NCBI RefSeq assembly: GCF_050436995.1
Contig: NC_134758.1
Location: 2,604,001-2,668,000, forward strand
Direction of reading: 5' to 3'
Source of the DNA: Anticarsia gemmatalis
Taxonomy: Eukaryota; Arthropoda; Insecta; Lepidoptera; Erebidae
DNA: 64,000 nucleotides
A program made the translations under genes and the position numbers. Below the pieces are notes generated by a model. The model was not told the origin of the DNA. It made no database searches and saw nothing but the letters and a program-made list of their open reading frames with translations. This document shows, piece after piece, positions 8,419 through 20,006 of this stretch. Positions within the stretch are counted from its first letter, which is position 1. Each line of letters starts with the position of its first letter.

Positions 8419-9923
8419 GGGTTTTTTATAATTTTAATATACCAAACCCATTGTACCATATGCTAAGTTTCTCTTAGTTATCTAATATATTATTATGGAG
8501 GGGGTCGGTGTTCTACACGCAAAATTAATTGGTAAAATGCCTGTGCGATTTCAGATGTAGGTTCACTTAACACACTTTGTATGAGTCCCACGTCCTTCCT
8601 GTCGAGGTTATACTTTCGGAGCACTGACTCCCTCTCCACTTCGTTCCGATCACACTCCATCAGCAAATGTTGCACGTCCTCCAGTTTGCCACAACTCGAG
8701 CAATTTGGCGAGTCACGTCTTCTCATTAAATGTGCAAACTTTGCCGATGGATAGTGACCCGAACGAAGTCTAAAAGCTATTTTAAGGTACAATCTATTAA
8801 ATTTTGTATTAATAAACCAGGGCACACGAGGAGGCTCACATTGGATAGTTTTGTACCACACCCCTTTTTCCTTGCTACAAGCATTAAAGTATTCTTTCCA
8901 AAGTTCATATGAAAGGGTTTTATACTGCGATAATGTTTCAGAGTATGTAGGCACTACGCTTTTTGGTATACCGTTTACTAGAGCTAATTTTGCCAACCGG
9001 TCAGCCTCCTCGTTGCCATAGATACCAACATGAGATGGAACCCATTGCAACTTCAGAGTTCTCCCACTTTGATTAAAATTATGCAAACTCTCTAAAATGG
9101 TGTAGGCTATCGATACACCTCTGAAACCAGAGGCGCATCGAGCCAAGTGTTGGAGGGCACTTTTACTGTCAGTAAAAATTACCACTTTTCTTAGATTTAA
9201 ATTAAGACAATATAAAATAGCTTCTGAAATTGCAATGAGTTCCACTGTCATTATAGAAATCCTGTTACTTATTTTATAACATCCAAAACTTTTATAACTA
9301 AAATCATAAAAGGCAGCGCCTGAGGACGTTAAATCTTTTGAACCATCAGTATAGATTTTATGGTAGTATGTATATTTTTCATTTAATTCTAATAAAACAT
9401 TAAACTTAATTATGTTTAAATCATAAGTTCTTTTAGGTGCAGTTATACTATTTAGATCTATACTAATAATGTCTGAAGTATCTATATATGTAACCCAAGT
9501 ATTGAGACTATACACTTCTAATATTTCAAAGGACTGTATCTTATTTAGTTTAGTTTCATTATAAGCAGTAACCAGTAATGGTTTCATCTTATTTTTCCAA
9601 TAAGGCAAATGACAAATAGAGCTAAGCCTGTCTAATAAAGTGATTGACAAATTATTTGTCCACGAATCTGCCCTTAGACAATACTTATATGCTAAATATT
9701 GTCTTCTGACATGTAGAGGTTGAATACAGAGCTCACTCTCCATGACATGGATGGGTGAACTCTTAACGAATCCCCCAGTCACTCGCAAAGCAATATTTTG
9801 TAGCTTATCTAATTTGTACAAATGAGTTTTAGCACAATTCCCATACAAAAAGCACCCATAGTCCATACGACTTCTAATTAATGCTAAATATAAATTACGG
9901 ATAAATTTAGGATGGACACCCCA
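8384..9923 (-). mobile_element. Mirror copy of the truncated LINE
   Basis: Same element as at 6710-8249, in reverse orientation, with a 31-base poly(T) at 8384-8414 and the same AACTTTTCCGATA duplication in complement. Its independent existence in the genome is doubtful. Confidence 0.8.
8493..9866 (-). CDS. Mirror copy of the LINE RT/RNase H/zinc-knuckle ORF
   Basis: 457 aa, identical residue for residue to the frame at 6767-8140: RT thumb, RNase H with D174, E209, D233 and D289, and a CCHC knuckle at C389-C405. Zero divergence between the copies, together with the fold-back geometry and the adjoining gap, suggests that this copy is an artefact of assembly or library preparation. If real, the duplication would be extremely recent or kept identical by gene conversion. 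Confidence 0.8.
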   Translation of the reverse strand: MDYGCFLYGNCAKTHLYKLDKLQNIALRVTGGFVKSSPIHVMESELCIQPLHVRRQYLAYKYCLRADSWTNNLSITLLDRLSSICHLPYWKNKMKPLLVTAYNETKLNKIQSFEILEVYSLNTWVTYIDTSDIISIDLNSITAPKRTYDLNIIKFNVLLELNEKYTYYHKIYTDGSKDLTSSGAAFYDFSYKSFGCYKISNRISIMTVELIAISEAILYCLNLNLRKVVIFTDSKSALQHLARCASGFRGVSIAYTILESLHNFNQSGRTLKLQWVPSHVGIYGNEEADRLAKLALVNGIPKSVVPTYSETLSQYKTLSYELWKEYFNACSKEKGVWYKTIQCEPPRVPWFINTKFNRLYLKIAFRLRSGHYPSAKFAHLMRRRDSPNCSSCGKLEDVQHLLMECDRNEVERESVLRKYNLDRKDVGLIQSVLSEPTSEIAQAFYQLILRVEHRPPP

Positions 9924-9996
9924 TATCGGAAAAGTTGATGGGTAATTTATTTTAGCACAAATGAAATTAAGTTTGACGTTCGCTTATTAATTTTAT

Positions 9997-10096
9997 NNNN
10001 NNNNNNNNNNNNNNNNNNNNNNNNNNNNNNNNNNNNNNNNNNNNNNNNNNNNNNNNNNNNNNNNNNNNNNNNNNNNNNNNNNNNNNNNNNNNNNNN
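9997..10096. other. Assembly gap of exactly 100 N
   Basis: A run of 100 N, a conventional placeholder for a scaffold gap of unknown length. The sequence after it (agaaataatctc...) does not continue either palindrome arm. Confidence 0.98.
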
Positions 10097-10919
10097 AGAA
10101 ATAATCTCTTAAGATCGTCGCAAGAGTATTATCGAAAAAAGGATTAAATTTGTAGAGCACGTTTTGGAGAATATATTGTTTCTAATACTAAACGCAACAA
10201 AATTTTGGAAAAATAGTGCGAATGCTAACAAGTTTAAATAAAATTACGATTCATTTACTCAAAAAAGCCAATAAATTTTATATTACCTGGATAAAACGAA
10301 GATTTATAATACCTACTTAAAATAAATGTGCTGAAAGTCTAGTTTATAAAATATGAAGACCCTAGATTTATCAACAAAGGTACGTTTCCGTTAAAAAAGT
10401 CGACTACATTCTTATAAAAATTGGCAGACATCCAAGATTCCGTCGCCGAGACTTATTTTTTCAAGCGCCAAGCAACTTTGAATAACATTATCATATCGCA
10501 CATAACATTAAAAATATTACAACACACTTTTATTATAGTCACATACACGAGTTTTCGAGTATAAGAATCCAATAAAGAACTTATTATTGTAACGAAAACA
10601 CTAACTTTGTTCCAAACTGTGTTATGAAACTATATTCTCAATAGAGTTGGCACTCAGGTTGTTAGGTCCTATTGTACTGCGATTTTTTTAAATACGATAG
10701 GTATTTGTTAAAAAAAGAGCACTGAATTTTGTAAATATTTGACATTGAAACTCAAGGAATATAAATTTTGCTAAACGAAAATGTTAGCTTAGTATCAGAA
10801 AGGACATAAATCAAAGAAATAAAATTCTATTCAGTGTCCCAGAGTAATATAGAAAAGGTTCATCCTAAAAGTAACTAATAAAGTGTGTCCAGTCGTCTTA
10901 CGGCGCATATTTTCCAAAT
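10097..10919. other. Noncoding AT-rich stretch
   Basis: No gene or repeat end recognised between the gap and the GC-rich island at 10920. Confidence 0.5.
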
Positions 10920-11141
10920 AAGAACGTAGGCTGCGTTAGAAAGCGTAGGCGAACATTGGTAACGCTCAGTCCGTACACAACCAGCGTCCGATACGAACCT
11001 CTGTACCGCCAGCCGCCGCCAACTACACGATAAACAACAAAACTTGGCTGTACGCAGCTCTACACAGACACGCCAAATAAAAAAAAACTAAAAAGAAAAT
11101 AATTCAACCGCGTTCTTTTTTCAAATATTTTGACAGTTTCA
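10920..11141 (+). promoter_or_regulatory. Candidate promoter and noncoding first exon
   Basis: Against very AT-rich surroundings, 10921-11045 is clearly GC-rich (gtaccgccagccgccgccaac). It contains insect-initiator-like TCAGT at about 10957. Downstream, tttca|GTAAGT at 11139-11147 is a good splice-donor match, so a transcript starting near 10960-11040 could give an untranslated first exon ending at 11141. No TATA box or ATG frame of interest was seen. This is inference; the signals are short and could occur by chance. Confidence 0.3.
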
Positions 11142-14100
11142 GTAAGTGCGTTCCCGTTGTACAATTTTGTTGACTATATTACAGTTATTTTATGTGAATG
11201 TTTTCGAAATAAAAACTGTGGAATAAAGTTGACAAAAAGAACTAAACTTGTATTGTTTGTGGCGGTTTACGAGTGTAGTGTTGCGAAGTTGCCTCGTGAA
11301 AAGGTTTGTAAACATCTTTTATTTTTCTTTTTGTTACCTTTGTACGATGTTGGAGAGTTGTTGGTAGATTATAAAATCTACGGTTGTAAAAAGATTTATT
11401 CCGGTTTTATATGATAAGATAAAATTTATTCTAATACGTTTATTACTCGAGATAATTTTAATGCATAGGCACTACATGGATTTTACGATGAGATTATAAG
11501 GTACTCTATGCTTTTACTTTATTAGCGTTTCTGTAGAAATAAATTTAATTAACATGGCCTGTTTTTCCTCCCTTTTGATGGTAACCACATGGTACGGGAG
11601 AGGCTCTATAAGCACTTTGCTCTAACATTTTGAGCATCTGCTAATTACAGAATAAATTACTCATTATAATAAATTTTCATTATAATTATATTAATCGTAT
11701 ATTATATGAAAGTATCGCTTGTTTTCCTGTTTCACTTTATTTATTTGCAAATAAATATACAGAAACAGGTAAAAATTCCTCGCGTTTTATATTGATAACA
11801 CTCGAGGAATATTTGTTAAGTTGTTGCAATGAGGTTATTCCTAAGTAGGTATATATTCTATATATTCGGATCTACTTAAATAAAAACATCATATTTTAAT
11901 TTCAAAAGTAAATTGACGTCAAATATCGAATACAATGTTCAGAGAATTCCATTTCCGTAATTCAGACATGCTGTCGCGAAACTAAACGAAACTTTAACAA
12001 TTAGTAATACTAAACCGTTCGTTTCAAACGTTAGGAGCAAGACAGGAAAGTTTTAACGACTAAAATCAGGTCGGCGACAACTCGTAATGATGTTATACGG
12101 TCTATAGTCAAAGCTTTGAAACGACCAGTTTTAAGGAGACGCCCATCACCGTCACATTGTCAAATTTCCGCGTACAAAGCAAATTTTTGAAATGGAATTC
12201 CAAAAATCAAGGCCCTTTTCAACACCAAATTTTGTGATGACGATGAAAATTGAATTTCTAAGTAACGGACTGTTAATTTGACGTTTTAATAAGTTCCGTT
12301 ACAGCTTTTTGCAGAATCAGATTGCAGAAAGACTTATTTTTGAATGTCAGACTGTATGACTCTATCAGAAGTTACAAAGGCAGGAATTACAATTTAAAAA
12401 ATAAAACCATTAATGTTTCGTGCTAGTTTGGTAATACACATTATACTTATGAATGTCTTTTCGTATGTATGCTTCATCAAAACAACAACCAAAACGCAAA
12501 TCAATTTGACAAACTAATAATTGACAAAAATTAGCACATTTTACAGCTTACATAACCTTATACGTATCTTTCAACGACGTCTGTATAACCTATCTTGTCA
12601 TCTTAACCAAAAAACAAAATCCAGACGTATTCACATACATATTTGAATAGACAAAAAGCAAACATTCCTAGTGTTATTGTCTGTGTAAACACATTAAACA
12701 TATTTCTTATCGACAGTTGAGATAGGCAAATCTGGGTCATTGATTTCCCCATTCAATTGTTTTATTGGTAGGATTTCGTGTCACTCTACGGCTCTACGTG
12801 ATGGTGACTCATGGAATATATTGATGTGCTTTTGTACGCGTATATCTTATTATATTTAGGTGTCTGTGAACGACGGTACTTTGAACATTTTTTGTAAATC
12901 AACGATATAGTTAAGCAAGAAAAATTACGTAAGGGTCTTGATAGAGGTTAGAATTTTTGTATTGTATAAATGGCGTTTATTGTTTAGAATTAAACTTTTG
13001 GATATGATTTTTATGCCTGAGTAAATCTTTTTAACGATGTTAAATAAATACTATGTATCAAATCATGTTACAGATAGCATTTTGAATTCAAAGTTATCTT
13101 CACAAGTGTTTTGAAGACGCAAATGCAAGAATATGTTATCATCTCGTTATCGCTTAAATTTATTAGAAAAACGATATTTACTTCTTACGTATGTCAAAAC
13201 AAATCTTATTTCAGACTTAACTATAAAACGCTTGACACTAAGACGATACGTACTAAAGATTTACAATCGGGCTTCACTTAACGTAGATACATAGTTATTA
13301 TTTATGACCTTCAACAATTAAATAACAATATTGTATTCAGTATTATTCCACTTTTTTGATAAAACATAAATTGAATGTAATAAGATTAAAAAACGCTGCA
13401 CAAATTTTCAGCAACAAAATTGTTTGCTAAAAAATTGCCACTTCCAACAGTTTATTGTGCAAACAATATCGAATGTATTGATGCAAAATGACGAGCAGGT
13501 GGACAAAGTTGGATAAAAATATTTTTACATATAAATGAAAACTTTTGCAGTGTTTTTCTTTAGGTTTTGTACTTTTATATTAGTTTTTTGGAAGGTATCG
13601 AAAGATGTGAAATTGGTCGCGGACGCGTTGGAAATGTTAATAGTTGTGATATCTTATTTGTTACCTGACGAACAACGTTTCAACCAACTTAAATCAAACG
13701 TTTAGTTTAAGATCCGTTCAGCAATTTTTAGTATGATGTGTACAAACTTGACCGCGTAACAAATTGATCTTAGATCGTGAACAGATAAAATATATATTAT
13801 ACCTGTAACTTACGCAAAAAGGTAATAAGTCATATTTTTGTATTTGTCTAAATGAAGAACATTTTTGGCGTAGTTTTATTTATTTTAAAGAGACGAAATA
13901 GATATTTTTTCTCCGTAAAATATAGAGCTAGTGATAACATTTGAACGATTCTTTTCAGAACTAAAAATGTATGTTAATAAAATTTCTCTACCTGAACCAA
14001 GTTTCCACTACATACAGATTTTCCTGGAATTAATACGAGTTCTATTTTTAAAATGAAGGAAAATATTTTTCTAATAAACCGTATAGAGAAATGCAGCCAC

Positions 14101-15298
14101 GACAAGTTTTAAACAGCCTTCTTATCGTGTTTATAGCCAGTTAGATGTACCGATGATATATAAGTATTTTTGTGTCTACGGAAACATTTAATTTGGAGAC
14201 AACGGTTGTGGTAGTTATGAGATTAAGGTACGGTTCCACCACTTCTGGATAACTAATAAATAGTAATGTTTTGACAGCGGTTTTCATACATTTGCTGGCA
14301 CTTTTTGTAGCACATAGGTAATTTAACACTCATTCACAAACTGTGAATGTGGCCAACAGCGGTTTGTGGAAAAGTGTCGAATAGCCTATCCGATAGATAG
14401 AGGGACAACAAACATATGACAATAACTGACAAAATTTGACCTGATAAACTAACCTGTACTTATTAAGAAGTAGAGAAACCAGGTTTTATTGTATGTAACT
14501 AATATTGCTGATGAACTAGCACATTAAAATGCAAATGACATCTGTTGAACAAAGATGACGTGACTATTCAATCTAACTAAGAATAAAACAAACATGGTTT
14601 AAAGATACAGCCAATCTTTTTATCTTTCGTTATCAGCTTCCAAAAGTCAAGTACTCATACATGTAGCGTTTTTAGATAACACATCATTTTCCACCGAACA
14701 TTACGTAATTGAAGGTTTTTCGTGCACTACCGATACTCAGTAATGAAAAGATAGGAATATCGCCTGATGTAAGGCTTATCTTGCGAATGTATTTGATGCA
14801 TTTACATCAAAAGACTTGCGGGAAACCTTTTTGTGTATAAATAGAATTATGTATTTTTGTTCTAACCCTTTACTGTTAACTGTATCTAAGCTAGATAATG
14901 ATTAAACGTGCTGCATTGTCACATATACAAAATTATATTGTGGCAATAAGATCGCCTTGTATTTCAAGGGGCTTGACATTGTACTTGGCTTACGTTGACG
15001 TATTTCATACATCTTTGCTCACATCTAGAGGCATAAAAAAAGAAAAGATACACAGTAGCTATGGCTGTCTGGAAAAAAGTATAAGTGCTAAAAGTAATAA
15101 TCCAAAATATACTACTACCATATACTCAATATTAAAAAAGTTTTAGAAGCCCGAAACAATACTTATGTTAAGAAAAATAGTGCCTTAGTCAAAAAATCCG
15201 TGAATTCACATTAAAGCTTAAAACACCGACCTCTTAGTCCATAAAACCAAATTTCCCAAATGATCAGTGAACCGATTCAAAACGGCTAATTACTTTGA
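11142..15298. other. Long noncoding stretch
   Basis: No recognised gene, RNA or repeat end. A 94-aa frame (11130-11414) crosses the donor-like site and has no domain. A 62-aa minus-strand frame near 14141 likewise shows nothing. Confidence 0.5.
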
Positions 15299-15433
15299 AT
15301 GTGTCGAAACCGTCAGCGGGTGATGTCTCGGACAGCTGCCGCTAAGGAGTCGGCAGCCATTAGTAAACGTGAACAAACATTAACGCTAAGTTCGACAACT
15401 GTCATTATACTTAGATACTTTGCTTGTCATTAA
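15299..15433 (+). other. Small open frame in a GC-richer island
   Basis: A 44-aa ATG frame starts MCRNRQRVMSRTAAAKESAA, with fairly even amino-acid use and GC above its surroundings at about 15305-15370. No splice acceptor is obvious just upstream, and I recognise no family. It may be a chance frame in a conserved noncoding element. Confidence 0.15.
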
Positions 15434-15788
15434 GAGCCTTCAGTAGAAAACTATAGGACAATCCTTTCTAATTACTTTACCGGATGTTTGAAAATAATCT
15501 TTTTTTAAATATCTTGAGAAGATGTATGCTAAAGACTGCTTTAGACACTTATAAAAGAAATAGAATCTTTCAGACATTTAGACTTTGTAGATGTAAAGAC
15601 ATTAGCAAAAGAAGGTCATGCGTGGTTAAGTTTCCTGACAAGTCATCAATCGAGATGCGGGTGTAGAGCTATGCATGACACCACAGGCTTGTTCAGTAAT
15701 TTTGTCAGTGTATGGTAACCAGTATGTATGATAAGTAACATTATCTTGTAAAATAGGCTTAAAGACTATCAGAATGTATTGTGTGACA
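15434..15788. other. Noncoding stretch
   Basis: A 60-aa frame at 15484-15666 has no recognisable motif; nothing else was seen. Confidence 0.45.
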
Positions 15789-15880
15789 CTAGCGGCCCGC
15801 CAGGGATGCGCCCGGTTTTAAAGGGAATTTTACAAAAAAATCCGTTGCGTAGTTTTAAAGGAAGGGGACTTTGTTATTTA
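15789..15880 (-). mobile_element. Reversed Helitron-like 3' end fragment
   Basis: CTAGcggcccgccagggatg, preceded by A, followed by cggttttaaa and then gaattttacaaaa, as in the copy at 5804. Only the terminal ~90 bp is recognisable, and no 5' end is present. Confidence 0.5.
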
Positions 15881-17975
15881 TATATTATGTAACGAAGTAG
15901 ACTTGACAGTGTATGATTTTCAGTATATATATATGACAAGCTGACTTGTTTTGTTTAGAATAGTTTCCAATATGCATGACGCAACTTCTACGACATACTT
16001 GATCCAGTATAGGCAACGCATGAATACAGTACTTAACTAGAATTCCAGCAAGCATTATTATTTTCCCAGAAATACTCTGCTAGTGTACATTAATTAGCAG
16101 CCTGATGTTGAAAGTTTCGTAATATGTCCGCTAAATAACAGGCTTGCAGCTCAAAACGTACTAGACAAAATAATGCAGCATTAGAACCTAGCTATATAGA
16201 ATAAGTGAGCTTGAAAGAGACTATCAATTTCTAATATTTTCTCCAGCTATTGTCGTCTCGAACCTAATGCACTCACTTAGTCGCATCTACCAAGGCCCGT
16301 AAAATAATATCTCTTTTAAAAGCGAAGCAACTTTGCCTCACCCTAAGGTTAATTTTTCCTCTTAAAGTTGAACCGTGGCTATGTACAAACTTGCAACTAT
16401 TTACATAAAGCTATTTACAAGTTTTGAACGCATGCGGTGAAGTTTTTTCTTATCTTACACCAAGGAGAATTTAAGCAACTTTGTAAAACGATCGTGAACA
16501 AAATTATAGTATAATACGTGCGTCGTAAAAGTGATTTCAACAGCAATCAAATATCTTGAGATTATCGCTATAGTATAGAATGAATTAATTTTGTAATGTT
16601 TTAGACGACGAAAAATTGTTTATGGTCGAAGATGAACCAAGGCATCCATAACAACACCCTGCTTAGAGGTATAAACGATTTTGTAGTAACTACATACAAA
16701 AAAATCTATCTCAAGAAAATGTGTATTGCTTTTTTGGACGCGCAGTGTATTTGAAGTTACCTGGTTTACCTAATATTCAATGTCGTAGGCATCTATTTTT
16801 ACACACATACCTGCAATTTGGGTGCAAAAAGATATTACGTATCATTCATGACGTGTTATTTATAGTATTGCTGCTTTGAAGATATTGTCTGCGTGATTTA
16901 TTATGACTTATAAATAGACATTTGAAAACAAAAAAACGTAGACATCTCAAGTAATTTTAAGATAATTCATTCATTGATCCGATAAATTCAATGAATCAAA
17001 TCGAAAATCTAAAAATAAGATATTTTTCAAAAGATTATAACAGATTTGAATCACGTCTACAATCTTCATACGAGTTGGTATGTCACGGCGTTATCTCGCG
17101 AATATACGTACCTATATAGATGGTCTATTAATTTCAGGCATTCAGTTTGATCGATTTGCGGTCGCGATGAGTTGCCGAGCGATTTAATTCCTGTCGCGTG
17201 CGGTAGCAACGTAAACACGAAATTGCTATTCAGCCACATTCTAGCGCTTAATGACTTCAACAGAATCTCGATTGTACTCTTTGATGGGTACTAGATTAAA
17301 ATACGACGAACAGAATATAAACAAAATTCAATTAGTCAAAGCTTGCTCACTTATTCGTCGACGTTTACGCTTGCGTTGTCGATTATAGATTTCTGTGATA
17401 ATTTCTTTCACATATCTAAATATCTGAAGACATTTTTCAGCATTCTCATTGGTTTGTTAGGCACGATAATTTGCAATACATTAAAGGTTTTTCTATATGT
17501 ACTTATGTATTTGCTGCTTTTTGGTCCAACTATCATACAATCGATCAATTTTTTGAGTCCATTTATCGGCTTTTTAAACTTTGTCTGTGCACATGACTTA
17601 ATATCTTTATTTTTAATCAATCAAATATAAAAGGTACCGCATGTCTTTTTGGGATTAACAGTCACAAGTTGAAATGGTTGATATTATCTAAGATATCGGA
17701 ATATCGTCCGTCCGATGAGATTACATTAACAATTCACATGCAAATGCACTATATGGGTCGCATCACTCGCATCTCTGCGTAATCTTATCTGAGATTAAAC
17801 GTAATACTACATAGCAAGGTCTCTACTCGTAATAAATAAAAAATAGGAGTAAAAAGTAACATTAATAATGTCTAAGTAAAGAATGTAGTTTTTATATTTA
17901 ATTACAAAGTAAATCAACATTGACTGTAAATTATAGTGATGAACTAACACGTGGCGAACAGAAGTCACTTTTCGT
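15881..17975. other. Long noncoding stretch
   Basis: No gene supported. A modestly GC-richer patch at about 17075-17240 is open on the minus strand for 64 aa without any motif; it could be a conserved regulatory element. The frames at 17343-17630 are hydrophobic low-complexity shadows on both strands. Confidence 0.45.
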
Positions 17976-18065
17976 TCTTATTTGTACCTTATATTATAAA
18001 TGCGATTGTCCATCGGTTTGTCTGTTACGCTTCGACAGTCATAATGATTTGATGAAATCTGTCGA
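17976..18065 (+). mobile_element. Helitron 5' end fragment
   Basis: ccttatattataaatgcga followed by ggtttgtctgttac matches the 5' portion of the element at 4306. The 3' CTAG end is absent, so this is a truncated copy. Confidence 0.5.
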
Positions 18066-19772
18066 AATTTCTATATTTTTTAGTTTGTCTTCGTTAACGA
18101 TATCCGACCAAAACCGCGTGCGTGAGCTCTCTCTCTTGTAAAATAAAAAAAAACAAAAATAAAGAAAGAGTGCGTGACAAGTCTATCACAATTTTTCCAC
18201 CATATTTCACAAATAAAAAAGTTTAATTGTATTTGAAAAGAACATGGAATCACAAAACAAAAGATCTTGTTTTTGCAATAAAAACTTTTTTACTGCTTTT
18301 TTGTAACATAAAAATTTGGAAACAAGTTGCGACATCCTTAGGACTTTCAACGGAATTTGTTATTTTCTAAAAGTTTGTTTTTTGATACTTTAATTTTTAT
18401 TATAAAAGCATAAGGTCAAGAATATTTGGGCGTAGTATTCTAGGTAAAATTTACAAACTTTTAAGCCTAATTGACTACCTGTAAAATCTAAATATTTATC
18501 ACTAAACTTAAGTTTATTTTCTGATGTCTGAGGTAATTTTACAAATTAGAATGTAAAAACTTATAATAGACAATTAGACATAATTTTTCAAATGTTCTTT
18601 TTTAACAGTTTCTAGAACAAAAATGTTAACTAGCATGACTATATAGATTATACATTTTAGGAAACTTCGTAAAGTCTCCAGCAATAATTCCTTCAATAAA
18701 TAGATTTTGTATGTACTCTTCCGTAGAATGAAAGAGTCTCGTAAATCTTGCTTCGTAAATTGCTTCCCCTCACGAAACAGCTTTGTTTAGTTCTATCTAG
18801 TAAAAGAAAGCAACTTGTTATTCCTTCAGTAGAAAATATGAGGAAATATTCGGTGAGAAAATGGAAAACAAACTTATGGTGAATGTTATTCGCTTTTATA
18901 GTTATTTTGTTTTATGGTACGATAACTCATGTACAGGTGAATGTAAGGGAACGTTTTCCAAAAATACTTATGATCGATTCTAAAATTACTCTTGGGGATA
19001 ACTTTACGAACTTTTTTCTGGTATAAAATATGTTCATTTGCTATAAATAAAATCACTTTGCAATTTCTTACAATAAAATAGTCGATTCAACCGTTTTATT
19101 ATAAAGGGAAAACTACTTGTGTCTAAGAATATTGTTATTTTAAGTACAGTGAGACCAAAAAAATTTAGAAAGTTTTGATTTTTTCATGTAATTTTCAATT
19201 ATTGGCTGTAAGTCATTAAAATAATACTTATATCAGGGCTTAACGTTTCATACTTGAGACGATATATAAAAACTCTACTTGCCAAGTATTGGCCTTTGAC
19301 AGGCTTGAAAAACTTTGTCATTAGGTTGAACAATAACTAAACAAAAAGTTGAACTTACTTGTTTTGTATTTAGTTTGTACAAAAAGTGATCTTTGACGTT
19401 AGTATTACTTGCGTAGATTCTGCGTCAAAAGGTTTTTGTGGTATTGTAATATTTATAGAAGTTATTTCGTTAATATCAAAATGTTACTTTTTTCATTAAT
19501 AAGACTTGGTTATACCCGAAAGTGTAGCCAGATGTATGCAATAGGTGTTAGGCCAATGAACAAATTACGGATTAAAGCTATAGCCGTAACGAATTCTGTG
19601 CGCCTTTTCTAAATATGCAAACGTTTTTATTACTCTGGATTTTTTTCCTGACCTGATAATGGTAGCCAAGCCTTATTATAGCGGTTGCACTACTACGAAA
19701 TGCAGTAAAATAAATTTATCACTGAGGTAGTGAAACAATTTATGGAAACTAAAACTCCCTATAATCTTTTTG
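18066..19772. other. Long noncoding stretch
   Basis: AT-rich with many homopolymer runs. No gene or repeat terminus recognised. Confidence 0.5.
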
Positions 19773-19853
19773 TCAACACACCATACCATCAAAGTAACAT
19801 AACTTAACATAATATTCAATCTTCAACTCACTCCTAAATATTAATTTACCTTC

Positions 19854-20006
19854 AAACATGATAAGCCGTTTCTTCGCAGCGTCTCCCACCCCATAATCCT
19901 TTTGAGAGTAGGCTTCACCCCATCTCAGTTCAAATGACAACATTGATCCCACGGTGATAGGTGACGAGCTTTTACTTATTTTTACCAGATATTTTTGGGA
20001 TGCCAA
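19854..20006 (-). other. Possible exon or repeat fragment
   Basis: On the minus strand a frame reads ...SPITVGSMLSFELRWGEAYS... and then KRLIMFE, ending at a good donor match tttgaag|GTAAAT (boundary near 19854). GC is higher than in the flanks. No clear acceptor with a pyrimidine tract precedes it, and the frame opens with TTG, not ATG. I do not recognise the protein. It may be a piece of an unclassified transposon. Confidence 0.2.

Larger units (their letters stand above)
8320..9994 (-). repeat. Right arm of the palindrome
   Basis: Exact reverse complement of 6639-8313, including ~70 bp of host sequence on one side of the LINE and ~64 bp on the other. Because host flank is copied along with the element, two independent insertions cannot explain it; a duplication or an assembly fold-back can. 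The arm ends two bases before a 100-N gap. Confidence 0.95.

Noticed and set aside
8167..8466. 61-aa frames with a poly-Phe stretch
   Set aside because: They translate the poly(A)/poly(T) tails and the palindrome centre; the Phe run is the homopolymer.
7721..8912. 60-aa frames antisense to the LINE proteins (7721-7903 and 8730-8912)
   Set aside because: They lie opposite the RNase H/zinc-knuckle coding sequence and are shadows of it.
8493..9866. Real recent gene duplication of the LINE ORF
   Set aside because: Not excluded, but zero divergence, a 6-bp loop and the adjacent 100-N gap make an assembly fold-back more likely.
11130..11414. 94-aa frame as a gene
   Set aside because: Alternative start codon, no domain, and it crosses a better-supported splice-donor-like site.
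17343..17630. 95-aa hydrophobic frame
   Set aside because: The opposite strand is equally open for 70 aa; hydrophobicity follows from T-rich sequence.
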